A DNA stretch of 64,000 bases from Deinococcus multiflagellatus (GTDB lineage: Bacteria > Deinococcota > Deinococci > Deinococcales > Deinococcaceae). Numbering within the stretch: position 1 is the first letter of the stretch; every line of letters begins with the position of its first letter. Of the stretch, positions 22,625-33,779 are shown piece after piece. Where the stretch lies: assembly GCF_020166415.1 (NCBI RefSeq), contig NZ_JAIQXV010000019.1:35922-99921 (forward strand), written 5' to 3'. Below the pieces are notes generated by a model. The model saw nothing but the letters and a program-made list of their open reading frames with translations, was not told the DNA's origin and did no database searches. Both the position numbers and the translations under genes were made by a program.

Positions 22625-23305
22625 CTAGCTTTCCCGTTCCCGGCGCGTGAGTTCCAGCAGCCCGTCCACCAGTCGGCGCTGGGCCCCGGCATACAGGGCC
22701 AGCATCAGCCCTTCGGCCAGGGCGCGGCTCAGGCGGCCTCGCAGCAGGTAGCGCCGCACCAGAATCAGCAGGTCCGAGGCCACGAACAGCCAGCCGCCCA
22801 CCCGCAGGGCGCGGCCCGCCGCCGGGGCCAGCCGGGGGTCGGCGGCCAGGAGCGCCATGCCGGAGAGGAGCGTGCCGTAACCGCTGAGCGTGGGCAGGCT
22901 GGCGCGGTCGTGCCGCAGCAGCAGGCCCAGGCCCAGCCCAGCGGCCCCCAGGCGCAGGGGCCACGCGCCCGCGTGCGGCCGGGCCCCGTGACGCCACAGC
23001 AGACCGAGATACGCCGTCTGGGCCAGCGCGTACCACGCTGCGCCGCGCCGGAAACCAGTGGGATACCCCTGGGGGTCCGGCAGGTGCGTGGCCGTGGCAA
23101 TGTGCAGCCCACCCAGGCCCGACGCCCCCAGGGCCGCCAGCAGCAGGGCGGTATCGGTGCGTGACCGTGCCGGGGCCTGGGCCAGGACCTCGGTCATCAG
23201 GGCCAGGATCAGGCTGGTTTCGGCGGCCTGGTGGGCGCGGGGGTGGTCGGCCATGCCCGCCGCCACCGTGGCGGCGGCACCCAGGCGAAAGGGCCAGCGG
23301 CTCAT
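22625..23305 (-). CDS. YhhN family membrane protein (lysoplasmalogenase-like)
   Basis: The 226-residue protein has about seven to eight hydrophobic segments (for example [59 protein letters not shown]). The late [11 protein letters not shown] stretch and conserved Asp residues in membrane helices match the YhhN/TMEM86 family, whose animal members hydrolyse lysoplasmalogens; the bacterial substrate is uncertain. ATG 23305 overlaps the stop of the 5-FCL gene by four bases, so the genes form an operon with the phosphodiesterase further upstream. Confidence 0.8.
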   Translation of the reverse strand: MSRWPFRLGAAATVAAGMADHPRAHQAAETSLILALMTEVLAQAPARSRTDTALLLAALGASGLGGLHIATATHLPDPQGYPTGFRRGAAWYALAQTAYLGLLWRHGARPHAGAWPLRLGAAGLGLGLLLRHDRASLPTLSGYGTLLSGMALLAADPRLAPAAGRALRVGGWLFVASDLLILVRRYLLRGRLSRALAEGLMLALYAGAQRRLVDGLLELTRRERES

Positions 23306-23868
23306 GCCCTGCCCCGCCCGGCGGGCTGCACGCCGTCCTCGGTGGCCAGCCACGCCACCGGGCAGTCGTGGGGGTCCCGGGGCAGCGCGGGCACCAGCAG
23401 CGCCGCCGGGATCACGCCCACCGTCAGGCCCGCGAAACCGGGCAGCAGGCGGTCATAAAAGCCGCCGCCGTAGCCCAGGCGCACGCCGGCGCGGTCGTAG
23501 GCCAGGGCGGGCAGCAGCGCGGCGTCCACTGTGTCCAGCGGCACCTGCGGCGCATCGGCTGGGGGTTGCAGGGCGCCAAAGCGGCTGGGCTCGGTGGCCG
23601 TGTGCCAGGGGTGCAGGGTCAGGTGGGGCTGCGGGCGAAAGCGGGCGCGGGGGGTCAGCAGCTCAAACTCGTCCGCCAGCGCAGCAAGGTCGGGCTCGCC
23701 TGCCAGCGCGCGGTAGGCCAGCACGCGCCGGGCGCCGTGGGATCGTAAAAAGGCGCGCAAGTGCGCGGTGATCGCCCCGGACCGGTCGGGAAGCCCGGCC
23801 CGAACCTCGCGCGCCCAGCGCCGCCATTCGGGTTTGGGGGCCTGCAGAAGGGGCCTCAGCCCGCCCAC
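23302..23868 (-). CDS. 5-formyltetrahydrofolate cyclo-ligase family protein
   Basis: This enzyme converts 5-formyl-THF to 5,10-methenyl-THF with ATP. The 188-residue protein has the hallmark [14 protein letters not shown] motif near the C terminus and the [15 protein letters not shown] strand before it. The start is set at GTG 23868, which overlaps the last codons of the phosphodiesterase gene; a much longer frame continues upstream through that gene but is a shadow there. No ATG is available. It overlaps the YhhN gene by ATGA at its 3' end. Confidence 0.85.
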   Translation of the reverse strand: MGGLRPLLQAPKPEWRRWAREVRAGLPDRSGAITAHLRAFLRSHGARRVLAYRALAGEPDLAALADEFELLTPRARFRPQPHLTLHPWHTATEPSRFGALQPPADAPQVPLDTVDAALLPALAYDRAGVRLGYGGGFYDRLLPGFAGLTVGVIPAALLVPALPRDPHDCPVAWLATEDGVQPAGRGRA

Positions 23869-24647
23869 CGCTGGCCGTCGTGCAGGGTCACCCAGGGGGC
23901 GCGTTCGGGGGCGGCCGTAAAGGAGACCAGCCCCGCGCCCTCCTGCCAGTGGTGCAGCAGGGCCAGGGGCGGCTGGTACTGGATCACCAGCTTGTGGGGT
24001 TGCGCCCAGTCCGGCTGAAAGGTGGCGTCGGTGCCGGGGCAGGTCATGACCGTGGTGTGGGCAAAGCCAGCGGTGAGCGGCATATGAACGTGCCCGGCCA
24101 GCACCCGCACCACCTGGGGGTGGCGCTGCACCACCTCGCACAGTTCCGCGCGCCCCCGCAGGCCAATAGCGTCCATCACCTGCAGGCCGCTCTGGATGGG
24201 CGGGTGGTGCATGAACAGCAGCGTGGGGCGCTCTGGCGCCTGGGCCAGCACCTCATCCAGCCACGCCAGGCGCGCGGCGCACAGCTGCCCCGCCCCCTGC
24301 CCCGGCCAGTGGGTGTCCAGCCCGATCAGGCGCAGCGGCCGGTCCTCCACGGCGTACTGCAGGAAGCCGCTCAGCCCTTCGCCCGGCAGCGGAAAGCGCG
24401 CCAGCATCTGGGCGCGGTCGTCGTGGTTGCCGGGCACCACGTATACCGGCATGGTCAGCGGCGAGAGCGCGGCCTGGAACGTCTCGTACTCTTCAGGAAG
24501 GCCGTGCTCGGTGCAGTCGCCGGTGATCAGTACGGCGTCGGGGGTGCGGGGCAGGGTGGTCAGAAAAGCCACGGCGCGGCGCAGCGCCTCGGCCTTGTGC
24601 GGCTGGGCGGTGTCCACATGCGTGTCACTAAGCTGGGCGATGAACAT
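23856..24647 (-). CDS. Metallophosphoesterase, CpdA-like
   Basis: The 263-residue protein has all calcineurin-type metal motifs in order: SDTH (about 7-10), GDCTEHG (about 43), GNHDD (about 73), HH (about 146) and GHVH (about 186). The layout matches class III cyclic nucleotide phosphodiesterases such as CpdA, though related enzymes use other phosphoesters. ATG 24647 is the first start in frame. It is the first gene of a unit with 5-FCL and YhhN, with overlapping reading frames. Confidence 0.88.
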   Translation of the reverse strand: MFIAQLSDTHVDTAQPHKAEALRRAVAFLTTLPRTPDAVLITGDCTEHGLPEEYETFQAALSPLTMPVYVVPGNHDDRAQMLARFPLPGEGLSGFLQYAVEDRPLRLIGLDTHWPGQGAGQLCAARLAWLDEVLAQAPERPTLLFMHHPPIQSGLQVMDAIGLRGRAELCEVVQRHPQVVRVLAGHVHMPLTAGFAHTTVMTCPGTDATFQPDWAQPHKLVIQYQPPLALLHHWQEGAGLVSFTAAPERAPWVTLHDGQRWAG

Positions 24648-24779
24648 GGGAGGGGGACCTCGTGGGGGGAGAAGACGGAGCAGGCGCGCAGAAGGGAAGA
24701 AGGAGCGCTTGCCGGGGGATGAAGGCCTTCATTGTGGCAGGAAGTCCCCGGGCACGCGAGCACAGCTGCGCCCCTCCAG

Positions 24780-24825
24780 ACCAAGCCCCGCGTTCCTGGC
24801 GCGGGAACGCGGGGCTTGGGGCAAG
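24780..24825. terminator. Terminator hairpin after DUF4394 lipoprotein gene
   Basis: CAAGCCCCGCGTTC pairs perfectly with GAACGCGGGGCTTG around a GC loop. It lies just past the stop of the minus-strand lipoprotein gene. Confidence 0.75.
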
Positions 24826-24830
24826 CGGCT

Positions 24831-25691
24831 TTACTGCGGGTTCAGGCCCAGCGCAAAGCTCTTGAGGCCCACGCCCACCGTGGTCTTCAGCGTGGCCCGG
24901 CCCGTGCCCAGGTCCACGGTATAGAACGCCGTGCTGCCACTGCCCGCAGCGCTGGTGCTGAGGTAAGCGCTGCTGGCCCCAGCGATATCAAAGCCGGTCA
25001 TGCCGGGCATGGCGTCCACGCCCAGCGCGCCGCGCGTGGTCAGCAGGCTGAAGTTGCCGGCCGGGCCTGTCGGGTTGTTGCTGTGAAGCACCAGGGCATC
25101 GGTGTCGGCGTCAATGGAAAACAGTTCGGTGGTGGTGCCTGCGTTCACCGTGCCGCTGGCGCTGTTGTTGAACGAATTCGTGTAGGCCGCCGCCACCAGA
25201 TTGGGGTTGGGGGTGGCCGTTACGTAGGCGAAGGTGCCGTCGTTGGTGACCGTCCCGGCGGGCGAGGTGCCCGGGACCGGCGCGCTCGCCAGGGTCAGGC
25301 GGTAATTGCGGTCAGCGGTGCCCAGCACCCGCAGGCGGTTGGCGACCGGGTTGAAGTCCATCGCCACGGCGGCGTCGCCCAGGGCCGCGCTGTCGCGGGT
25401 GGCGGCGCCCGTCATGCTCAGGCGGTAGACATTCCCGGCGCTGGACATGGCGTAGAGCATGTTGTCGGTGTTGCGCAGGTCCAGGTCCACCAGCGTTTCG
25501 CCGTTGCCCAGCCCGGTAATGGGCATGGTGCGCAGACTGGCGTTGGCATTGTCCAGGCCAAAGCTGACCAGCTGGCCCCCGGCACCCAGGCCGTAGACCA
25601 CCTGACCGCTGGGGGCGGCCGGGGTCACCGGCGGATTGCAGGCAGCCAGAACGAGCGAAGACAGCACGGCAAGGGGCGCAGCGTATTTCAT
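24831..25691 (-). CDS. DUF4394 domain lipoprotein
   Basis: The 286-residue protein starts with a lipoprotein signal (MKYAAPLAVLSSLVLAAC, Cys18), so it should be anchored at the cell surface. The mature part is beta-rich, with repeated blade-like units (VVYGLGAGGQLVSFGL, NMLYAMSSAGNVYRLSM, VAMDFNPVANRLRVLG) that match DUF4394, probably a beta-propeller. The function of the family is unknown. ATG 25691 has GGAGGGA upstream. A possible operator (inverted GAACAG/CTGTTC) lies about 200 bases upstream. Confidence 0.88.
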   Translation of the reverse strand: MKYAAPLAVLSSLVLAACNPPVTPAAPSGQVVYGLGAGGQLVSFGLDNANASLRTMPITGLGNGETLVDLDLRNTDNMLYAMSSAGNVYRLSMTGAATRDSAALGDAAVAMDFNPVANRLRVLGTADRNYRLTLASAPVPGTSPAGTVTNDGTFAYVTATPNPNLVAAAYTNSFNNSASGTVNAGTTTELFSIDADTDALVLHSNNPTGPAGNFSLLTTRGALGVDAMPGMTGFDIAGASSAYLSTSAAGSGSTAFYTVDLGTGRATLKTTVGVGLKSFALGLNPQ

Positions 25692-26061
25692 AGGGGTCCC
25701 TCCTGAGGTGGGGGAGGGCCCAGACCCTTCCTCAGGTGGCCGGGGCACTCCTGATCAGGGGTAAGCGGCACAGGGAACGGTGGATCAGCCCCGCCGTTCA
25801 TGCCTTCTTTATGCTTGTGCTGCCCGGGGAGGCCCTCAGCCGGCGGCCGTCAAGTCTGGATGTTTGTGATTTGGACTTGGACGGCACTGCAGACGAACAG
25901 CAGTCTGTTCTGAATAGGGCAGATCCACCCGGCAACCACTCAGGCGGCCCCGGCGCCGCTGTCTGCTCTGGCCGCCCGCTTTGGTCGCCCGGGAGGGCTT
26001 GAGAGTCCACACCCTTAACCCCTCTGCGTTCTCCACCCTCGGCACTGGGGGGCAGTTCTGC
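25692..26061. other. Intergenic region upstream of DUF4394 gene
   Basis: These 370 bases hold no supported gene. An inverted repeat GAACAG-n4-CTGTTC lies at 25895-25910. The rest is GC-rich, with short repeats that resemble other intergenic stretches of the window. Confidence 0.5.
25895..25910. promoter_or_regulatory. Candidate operator (inverted repeat)
   Basis: GAACAG (25895-25900) and CTGTTC (25905-25910) are perfect complements around a 4-base centre. They lie upstream of the DUF4394 gene, but 200 bases from its start, so the link is weak. Confidence 0.3.
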
Positions 26062-26727
26062 TCAGCCCACCTCTTTAGGGCCTTTCAGGCCGGTTTTGCC
26101 CTCGCGGGCCTGCAGCACGGCGGCCACCTCTGCTGGGCCCACGCCCACTTCGGCCAGGGCGAACAGCAGGTGAAACAGCAGGTCGGCGGCTTCGGTGGCC
26201 AGTTCGGCGCGGTCCCCATTTTTGGCGGCCAGCAGCACCTCGCCCGCTTCCTCGCTGATCTTTTTCAGCACCCGGTCCAGGCCGCCCGCGTGCAGCCGGG
26301 CCACGTAACTGTTTTCGGGCAGGGTGGCCAGCCGCTCGGCAATGGTGGCGTACACCCGCTCCAGGGTGCCGTCCAGGCCGCTGCCGGGGTCGTCGCCTGC
26401 CAGCAGCGGCTGGTGGTAACAGCTGTAGGCCCCGGTGTGGCAGGCCGGGCCGGTCTGCTCCACGCGGTACAGCAGGCTGTCGCCGTCGCAGTCGGCTTGC
26501 ACGCTCACGACGCGCTGGGTGTGGCCGCTGGTCTGGCCCTTGATCCACTGCTCGCGGCGGCTGCGCGAGTAGTAGGTGGCTTCGCGGGTGTCCAGGGTGC
26601 GCTGCACCGCCGCGCGGTCGGCCCACGCCTGCATCAGCACCGCGCCGGTGCGGGCGTCCTGGGTCACGACCGGAATCAGGCCGGTCTGGGGGTCAAAGGT
26701 CAGGGTGCTGGGCAGGTCAGTGGTCAT
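26062..26727 (-). CDS. hisIE: Bifunctional phosphoribosyl-AMP cyclohydrolase / phosphoribosyl-ATP diphosphatase
   Basis: This enzyme carries out steps 2 and 3 of histidine synthesis. The HisI half (about 1-120) has [10 protein letters not shown] and the metal-binding CDGDS and ACHTG segments; the HisE half (about 125-221) has the helical [13 protein letters not shown] and [13 protein letters not shown] diphosphatase motifs. ATG 26727 is the natural start; the longer frame covers the intergenic repeat. It lies 63 bases after hisF in the same orientation, separated by a heptad-repeat hairpin. The other his genes are not in the window. Confidence 0.96.
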   Translation of the reverse strand: MTTDLPSTLTFDPQTGLIPVVTQDARTGAVLMQAWADRAAVQRTLDTREATYYSRSRREQWIKGQTSGHTQRVVSVQADCDGDSLLYRVEQTGPACHTGAYSCYHQPLLAGDDPGSGLDGTLERVYATIAERLATLPENSYVARLHAGGLDRVLKKISEEAGEVLLAAKNGDRAELATEAADLLFHLLFALAEVGVGPAEVAAVLQAREGKTGLKGPKEVG

Positions 26728-26757
26728 GGGGGCCCTCCGGGCAGGGGGTGATGAGGG

Positions 26758-26790
26758 GGGCGTGGGCAGTGGCACAACGCGCCGGCCCAC

Positions 26791-26809
<19 letters not shown>
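26758..26809. repeat. Heptad-repeat inverted array between hisF and hisIE
   Basis: Left arm 26758-26772 (GGGCGTGGGCAGTGG) pairs with right arm 26787-26809 built from CCACTTA, CCACTGT, CCACGCC. The TAA stop codon of hisF (26791-26793) and its last codons lie inside the right arm. Confidence 0.7.
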
Positions 26810-27591
<782 letters not shown>

Positions 27592-28025
27592 GCGCGCCAG
27601 TCTACGCGCCGCGCCCAGAAGCGGCGCGGACCCTGTCGAGAACAGCGTGATCGCCACGGGCCCGCCCACGCCCAGTCCCCTGCTGTTGATCTTGAGCACA
27701 AGCGAGCAGAGCGAACAAAGTGCCTTGCCCCGAGAAATAGGAACGTTTCTGCGCTGCTTTGAAGCGTTGCCCTGGGCGGCGTGAGGTGCTTGGATAAGGG
27801 GATCTTTAAGGTCTTCTCACGGAATTTTGTTAAACTGTGGGTCACTGGTGGCCCGGTGTCACTGGTTCGTGTGTCTGCCCCAGGTCAAGTCGAAGGTTCT
27901 TCGCTTGCTCCGTGCTCATCGTTCTCCCAGCGTCTTCTTCTCTCTTTCTCTCCTGTGCGGTGGGGCCCAGCCGCCACATCTGTGGCCCGTTTCTGGATTC
28001 GGTCTCACCTGCACCTGGGGGCACT
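27592..28025. other. Intergenic region with diverged repeat element
   Basis: Around 27680-27750 the sequence is a diverged, inverted relative of the element at 6634-6953: both share the blocks GCTGTTGATCTTGAG, GCAGAGCGA, CTTGCCCCGAG or CTCGCCCCGAG, and GAACGTTTC or GAAACGTTTC. The rest (27850-28025) is pyrimidine-rich and non-coding; it should hold the promoter of the response regulator gene, but no clear -10 is seen. Confidence 0.5.
27599..27604 (-). promoter_or_regulatory. -10 element, leaderless promoter of hisF
   Basis: TAGACT on the minus strand ends 7 nt before the hisF ATG. Confidence 0.55.
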
Positions 28026-28451
28026 GTGAACACCCACCGCATCCTGCTTGTTGACGACAACCACCACGACATTGAGCTGGCCCTGACGGCCCTGGACGAC
28101 GCGCCGGAGCGCGCCGAGGTGCTGGTGGCGTCCAGCGGGGTACAGGCGCTGCAGCTGCTGCGCGAGGCCCGCGCGGCCGGCACCCTGCCAGACCTGGTGC
28201 TGCTGGACCTGAAAATGCCCCAGATGGACGGACTGGCTGTGCTGGACGCCATCCGCGCCGAGTCTGGCCTGCAGGGCCTGCCAGTGGTGATGCTCACCAC
28301 CAGCGGCGAGGGCCGCGACATCCACGAGTGCTACGCCCACGGGGCCAGCGGCTACGTGGTCAAGCCGCTGGACTTTACCCAGTTCCGCGAGGCCCTGCGC
28401 ACCATTCAGGCCTTCTGGACCACCTTAAACCGCCGCCCGCGCACCCATTAG
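28026..28451 (+). CDS. Single-domain response regulator (Rcp1-like)
   Basis: A stand-alone receiver of 141 residues: acidic pocket D10/D11 (LLVDDN), phosphorylated D61 (LLDLKMPQMDG), T91/T92 (MLTTSGE) and K113 (YVVKPLDF). It lacks an output domain and probably relays phosphate within a kinase pathway, as proteins of this type do with bacteriophytochromes. GTG 28026 is chosen because the receiver fold starts there; the open frame extends upstream through non-coding DNA. It is a paralogue of the regulator at 11.1-11.6 kb. Confidence 0.92.
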   Translation: MNTHRILLVDDNHHDIELALTALDDAPERAEVLVASSGVQALQLLREARAAGTLPDLVLLDLKMPQMDGLAVLDAIRAESGLQGLPVVMLTTSGEGRDIHECYAHGASGYVVKPLDFTQFREALRTIQAFWTTLNRRPRTH

Positions 28452-28557
28452 GCTGCCCGGGGTGTGCCAACTGGCGGCCGTACGTCCCCAGCGCGCCACC
28501 TCTGCCCATGCGTGACGGAAATCTTCAGACTTCGCGCTCCAGGCGGCCAGGGGCGCT

Positions 28558-28563
28558 TACCCT
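28558..28563 (+). promoter_or_regulatory. -10 element, leaderless promoter of DUF72 gene
   Basis: TACCCT ends 6 nt before the ATG at 28570. Confidence 0.6.
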
Positions 28564-28569
28564 GGCCGT

Positions 28570-29409
28570 ATGCGTGTGTACATCGGCTGTGGGGGCTACA
28601 CCAACGAGGACTGGGCCGAGCCGGGCCTGCTGTATGAGGGCGTACGCAAGGACGACTATCTCGCCACCTACGCCGCGCACTTCGACGCTGTAGAGCTGAA
28701 CAGTTCCTTTTACGGCATTCCGGGTCTGAAGGCCTTTGAGGGCATGGTGCGCAAAAGCGGTGCCCAGACCCGGTTTGCGGTCAAGCTGAACAAGGTCTTT
28801 ACCCATGACCGCGCCCCCACCGACGCCGACTTTGACCGCATGCTGCAAAGCCCCCAGCCGCTGCGCGAGGCGGGCGTGATGGGCCCGTATCTGGCGCAGT
28901 TTCCCTATTCGTTTCACCGCACCGCCGAGAACCGCAAGTACCTGCAGGCCCTGGCCGAGCGCTTTACCGGCCACGAACTGGCCGTGGAACTGCGCGGTGC
29001 CGACTGGGACCGCCCCGAGGTGCGCGAAGGCATGGCCGAGCGCGGCCTGATCTGGGTGAGCCCCGATTATCCGCCAGTGGGCGGCCTGCCCGAACCGCAG
29101 CTGCACGCCACGGGCGATGTGGGTTACCTGCGCCTGCATGGGCGCAATGCGGGCAGCTGGTGGGAAGGCCAGAGCGCGGCCGAGCGCCACGACTACCGCT
29201 ACAGCCGCGCCGAGATGGAAGAGTGGGCCCAGAAAATTGCCCTGGTGGCCGAGGACCTTTCCGAGCTGTACATCTTCTTTGAGAACACCACCAAGGGGCA
29301 TGCCCTGAAAAACATTCCCATGCTGCGCGAGGCCCTGAACGCCCACGGGGTGCCGGTGGCCACGCCGGACCCGGCGGCGCGCTCGGCCGATCAGGGCCGA
29401 CTGCTGTAG
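28570..29409 (+). CDS. DUF72 domain-containing protein
   Basis: The 279-residue protein matches DUF72 (YecE-type): MRVYIGCGGYTNEDW at the N terminus, AVELNSSFYGIP (about residue 40), FAVKLNKVFTHDR, and the late YLRLHGRNAGSWWEG with YIFFENTTKGHALKN. The fold is a TIM barrel; the function of the family is unknown. TACCCT 6 nt upstream points to a leaderless transcript. It stands alone before the oxidase operon. Confidence 0.92.
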   Translation: MRVYIGCGGYTNEDWAEPGLLYEGVRKDDYLATYAAHFDAVELNSSFYGIPGLKAFEGMVRKSGAQTRFAVKLNKVFTHDRAPTDADFDRMLQSPQPLREAGVMGPYLAQFPYSFHRTAENRKYLQALAERFTGHELAVELRGADWDRPEVREGMAERGLIWVSPDYPPVGGLPEPQLHATGDVGYLRLHGRNAGSWWEGQSAAERHDYRYSRAEMEEWAQKIALVAEDLSELYIFFENTTKGHALKNIPMLREALNAHGVPVATPDPAARSADQGRLL

Positions 29410-29681
29410 AGCGGCAGGCCGGACCGGCACACTTGCCCCATCAACACTTTGAACGTCACGGGAAGTTCAGAGGAAGGGCAGCAGCGGCTGGGTGCCTCCG
29501 GGTCTGGCCTGAAGCCAGATGCTTGTCCAATGCTGGGCACCCCAGCCACGCCGCCCACCTCCCCATGCCCTGCGCCCGTAATGCCCCCGTAACGTCCCGG
29601 CACGAGGCTCGCCGCATGGAGGTTGTTCATGCGGATTCTTGAACGGACACAGGCCACGCACCCGGGCCGGGAGGGACGGTC

Positions 29682-29834
29682 ATGAGCCGCCCGCCCCACG
29701 AGCCTCACCCCCACGAAGCCCCCCCAGAGCGCACCGCGCCCCCGCGCGGTACCCTGATGGTGATTGCCGTGCTGCTGCTCAGCATTTCCACGTTGTGGCT
29801 GCTGGTGCTGGGCATTTTCCAGGGACGGGCCTGA
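29682..29834 (+). CDS. Cytochrome ba3 oxidase subunit IIA (small membrane subunit)
   Basis: This 50-residue protein has a polar head (MSRPPHEPHPHE) and one membrane helix (GTLMVIAVLLLSISTLWLLV). It starts at ATG 29682 after a good Shine-Dalgarno (GGGAGGG) and ends one base before the subunit II gene. Size, single helix and position at the head of a ba3-type oxidase operon match subunit IIA of Thermus ba3 oxidase, which takes the place of the first helix of usual subunit II. It is short enough to be missed by gene finders. Confidence 0.8.
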   Translation: MSRPPHEPHPHEAPPERTAPPRGTLMVIAVLLLSISTLWLLVLGIFQGRA

Positions 29835-29835
29835 G

Positions 29836-30411
29836 ATGTCCCGCGCGCCTGTCCCGCGCCTGGACCACCACGCCCTGGAACGCTACGAGCGCATCTGGCT
29901 CGGCATTGCGGTGGTTATGACCGTGCTGCTGTTCGTGGGCGTGCTGGGCAGTTTGCTCAGCGGCACGTACCCCACCCTCAGCGCGCAGGGCGGCGGCCAC
30001 AGCATGGCCGCAACCAAGGGCCGAATAGACCCGGCCAAGCTCGCCGCCACGCCCTTTGCCAAGCCCGGCCTGGTGGTGGATGAGGCGGGGCAGCCGGTGG
30101 TCAATGACCAGGGCACCCTGGACGCCTACATCGTGGCCGGGAACTTCACCTTTCAGCCGGCGGTGCTGCGCCTGCCCGCTGGGCGCCCCATCACCCTGCA
30201 CGTGACCGCCACCGATGTCGCCCACGGCTTTCAGATCACCGGCACGAACGTGAATGTGGAACTGCTGCCCGGCCACGTGGCCAGTCTGACCGTCACCTTT
30301 CGTCATCCCGGCGAGCAGCACGTCATCTGCAACGAGTACTGCGGCCTGGGCCACCACAACATGATGACCCGTTTTCTGGTCGAGCCGCCCGCCCCGGCGG
30401 CCAAGGAGTAA
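29836..30411 (+). CDS. cbaB: ba3-type cytochrome c oxidase subunit II
   Basis: Subunit II holds the CuA centre that takes electrons from cytochrome c. The 191-residue protein has one N-terminal membrane anchor (IWLGIAVVMTVLLFVGVLG) and an outer cupredoxin domain. CuA ligands are seen as the His in DVAHGFQITG and the block ICNEYCGLGHHNMM, with two Cys, His and Met. One base separates it from subunit IIA and five from subunit I, so the operon is tightly packed. Confidence 0.93.
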   Translation: MSRAPVPRLDHHALERYERIWLGIAVVMTVLLFVGVLGSLLSGTYPTLSAQGGGHSMAATKGRIDPAKLAATPFAKPGLVVDEAGQPVVNDQGTLDAYIVAGNFTFQPAVLRLPAGRPITLHVTATDVAHGFQITGTNVNVELLPGHVASLTVTFRHPGEQHVICNEYCGLGHHNMMTRFLVEPPAPAAKE

Positions 30412-30416
30412 GCCCT

Positions 30417-32147
<1,731 letters not shown>

Positions 32148-32149
32148 GC

Positions 32150-32566
32150 GTGAGCGGCGAGTTTTACAGCGGCAAGCAGGTGGCAGGCTTCGTGACGTTT
32201 CTGGTGCTGGGCACGGTGCTGGGGCTGGGCGCCTACCAGGCCGGGGGGCGGCTCTCGGGGGCCGGGGGCGAGGTGACGGTCGCGGCGGCGGCGGCGACCA
32301 CCACCCCCGACGGGCAGGCCCTGTACGCGGGCAACTGCGCGGGTTGCCACGGCGCCCAGGCTGAAGGGGGCGTGGGCCCCGGGCTGGCCGACACAAAGGC
32401 CTGGACGGCGGCCGACTTCCGTGAGGCGGTGCTGAACGGCCAACACCCCAGTGGCCGCACCCTGGGCACCGTGATGCCCCGCTTTGCCCAGACCGGCCTG
32501 GACGGCGCCCCTGCCACCGACGCCCAGATCGCCGCCATTCAGGCCTACGTGAAGACCTTGAAGTAG
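32150..32566 (+). CDS. Membrane-anchored c-type cytochrome
   Basis: The 138-residue protein has an uncleaved N-terminal anchor (VAGFVTFLVLGTVLGLGAYQ), an Ala-rich linker, and one cytochrome c domain with CAGCHG (haem attachment) and VMPRF (Met ligand). It probably passes electrons to the CuA site of the ba3 oxidase encoded just upstream. GTG 32150 lies 3 bases past the subunit I stop with GAGG at a suitable distance; GTG 32141, overlapping that stop, is an alternative. A large GC hairpin follows and ends the operon. Confidence 0.88.
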   Translation: MSGEFYSGKQVAGFVTFLVLGTVLGLGAYQAGGRLSGAGGEVTVAAAAATTTPDGQALYAGNCAGCHGAQAEGGVGPGLADTKAWTAADFREAVLNGQHPSGRTLGTVMPRFAQTGLDGAPATDAQIAAIQAYVKTLK

Positions 32567-32579
32567 TGCGGCGGCACTC

Positions 32580-32618
32580 GCGGCGCCGCCCTGCCCAGCT
32601 GTGGGCAGGCGGCGCCGC
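32580..32618 (+). terminator. Terminator hairpin of the ba3 oxidase operon
   Basis: GCGGCGCCGCC-CTGCCC pairs with GGGCAG-GCGGCGCCGC, a stem of about 16 bp just after the cytochrome c gene. There is no T run. Confidence 0.6.
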
Positions 32619-32674
32619 TGGCGTGCGGGCACGCGGCTCACTCCGCCAAATGGCCAGGGGCCAGCGGGCCGGGA

Positions 32675-32703
32675 TTGACACCCTGGCCCGCCCCCTCTAA
32701 GCT
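32675..32703 (+). promoter_or_regulatory. Promoter of tRNA-His
   Basis: TTGACA (32675-32680), 17-bp spacer, TAAGCT (32698-32703). The start of transcription should lie near 32710, about 20 nt before the tRNA. Confidence 0.8.
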
Positions 32704-32731
32704 GTGTGGGCCTGCAAGACGTGGGCGCGTG

Positions 32732-32808
32732 GTGGGTTTAGCTCAGCCGGTTAGAGCGCCGCTCTGTGGAAGCGGAGGTCGTGGGTTCAAATCCCATAAT
32801 CCACCCCA
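32732..32808 (+). tRNA. tRNA-His (anticodon GTG)
   Basis: The cloverleaf is complete: acceptor GTGGGTT/AATCCAC, D stem GCTC/GAGC, anticodon arm CCGCT-ctGTGga-AGCGG and T arm GTGGG/CCCAT with TTCAAAT. A G precedes position 1 and pairs with C73, the identity element of tRNA-His. CCA is encoded (32806-32808). A hairpin terminator follows. Confidence 0.95.
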
Positions 32809-32814
32809 GACACC

Positions 32815-32848
32815 CGGCCCCAGGCGCATGCCCGGGGCCGAGTCTTTT
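32815..32848 (+). terminator. Terminator of tRNA-His
   Basis: CGGCCCC-aggcgcatgcc-CGGGGCCG stem followed by AGTCTTTT. Confidence 0.75.
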
Positions 32849-32870
32849 CAGTAGGCAGTCAACACAACGT

Positions 32871-32958
<88 letters not shown>

Positions 32959-33054
32959 AATACCGTCCTAGACGGTCATATCCACGGAGCACGCGCTACG
33001 CTGAAGCCATCATAACGGCACCAGACAGGCGCGTGGCTCCTTTTGGACGCCTTG

Positions 33055-33060
33055 TACCCT
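33055..33060 (+). promoter_or_regulatory. -10 element, leaderless promoter of exported island protein
   Basis: TACCCT ends 6 nt before ATG 33067. Confidence 0.55.
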
Positions 33061-33066
33061 GGGGGT

Positions 33067-33414
33067 ATGCGACAACTGACCAGGGCAGTGCCAGTCTTAT
33101 TGCTGAGTCTCGGTCTTTCACATGCCCAGCCGTTCAACGGAGGCTATTTCATCGCTGACGATGAGCGCTGCCAGCCGTATAGCGTCCTGCACCTGCCTGG
33201 GGGTGATGTTAGGTACGCTCTGCTTAAGATCATGACTGGCACGCCTTTTGGCTCTAATGAGCTGATTACTTTCACCTCTCTCCCTAAAGTTGGTTCCATC
33301 CTTGCTCTCTTCTCTGGGAGCGTGTGGAAAGATTATGTCGTTGTGTCAATGGGTAATAGTCAAAGTCAAATCATTTCCCAGTACGTGACACAATGCCTCA
33401 AGGCCAGCAAATAG
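33067..33414 (+). CDS. Small exported protein of the island (115 aa)
   Basis: The start at ATG 33067 is fixed by TACCCT 6 nt upstream; the open frame reaches back to 33043 but without a promoter to match. The protein has a clear signal peptide (MRQLTRAVPVLLLSLGLSHA, cleavage probably before QPF) and a mature part of about 95 residues with two cysteines (DDERCQPYS, VTQCLKASK) that could form a disulphide. Codon use is less GC-biased than in flanking genes, consistent with acquisition. No family recognised; a periplasmic or surface role is inferred. Confidence 0.7.
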   Translation: MRQLTRAVPVLLLSLGLSHAQPFNGGYFIADDERCQPYSVLHLPGGDVRYALLKIMTGTPFGSNELITFTSLPKVGSILALFSGSVWKDYVVVSMGNSQSQIISQYVTQCLKASK

Positions 33415-33451
33415 TAGATGTGTTACGTAGTTTACCAGTTGCTTTACGGAT

Positions 33452-33479
33452 TTGCACGTAATGAGCCATCAAATATCAT
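33452..33479 (+). promoter_or_regulatory. Promoter of the 59-residue island gene
   Basis: TTGCAC (33452-33457), 16-bp spacer, TATCAT (33474-33479), ending 6 nt before ATG 33486; the transcript would be leaderless. Confidence 0.6.
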
Positions 33480-33485
33480 GACCCT

Positions 33486-33665
33486 ATGACAAAAGAGCAA
33501 AAGCTTATGGAGTTGCTGGAAGTCTTTTATGACACTCTTGCTAACTTCGCAGAGGGAAGGTACTCACTTGAGTTCCACGCTGAGACGGTGAGATGCCTAC
33601 TGGCAGACGTGGAAAGGCTCAGGCAACCGGAAGCCTCCGTTGCTGTGCAGGCCTTGAAAGCCTGA
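33486..33665 (+). CDS. Small hypothetical protein of the island (59 aa)
   Basis: ATG 33486 follows TATCAT by 6 nt. The protein (MTKEQKLMELLEVFYD at the start) is almost wholly alpha-helical and amphipathic, with heptad-like Leu spacing (ELLEVFYDTL, CLLADVERLRQ), so a helical hairpin or coiled-coil regulator or antitoxin-like protein is possible. A GC hairpin with a T-rich tail follows the stop, marking a complete transcription unit. No family recognised. Confidence 0.6.
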   Translation: MTKEQKLMELLEVFYDTLANFAEGRYSLEFHAETVRCLLADVERLRQPEASVAVQALKA

Positions 33666-33679
33666 GAGACGAACGAGAG

Positions 33680-33706
33680 AACCCGGCCTTAGAGCCGGGT
33701 TTCTTC
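33680..33706 (+). terminator. Terminator after the 59-residue gene
   Basis: AACCCGGC-cttaga-GCCGGGTT followed by TCTT. Confidence 0.75.
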
Positions 33707-33779
33707 ATGCCTTGAGCTCAGTTGCTGAGCTTCCTTTTTCTCTTACCTAATACCTGTTAGATAAGAGCCAGGAGCGAGC

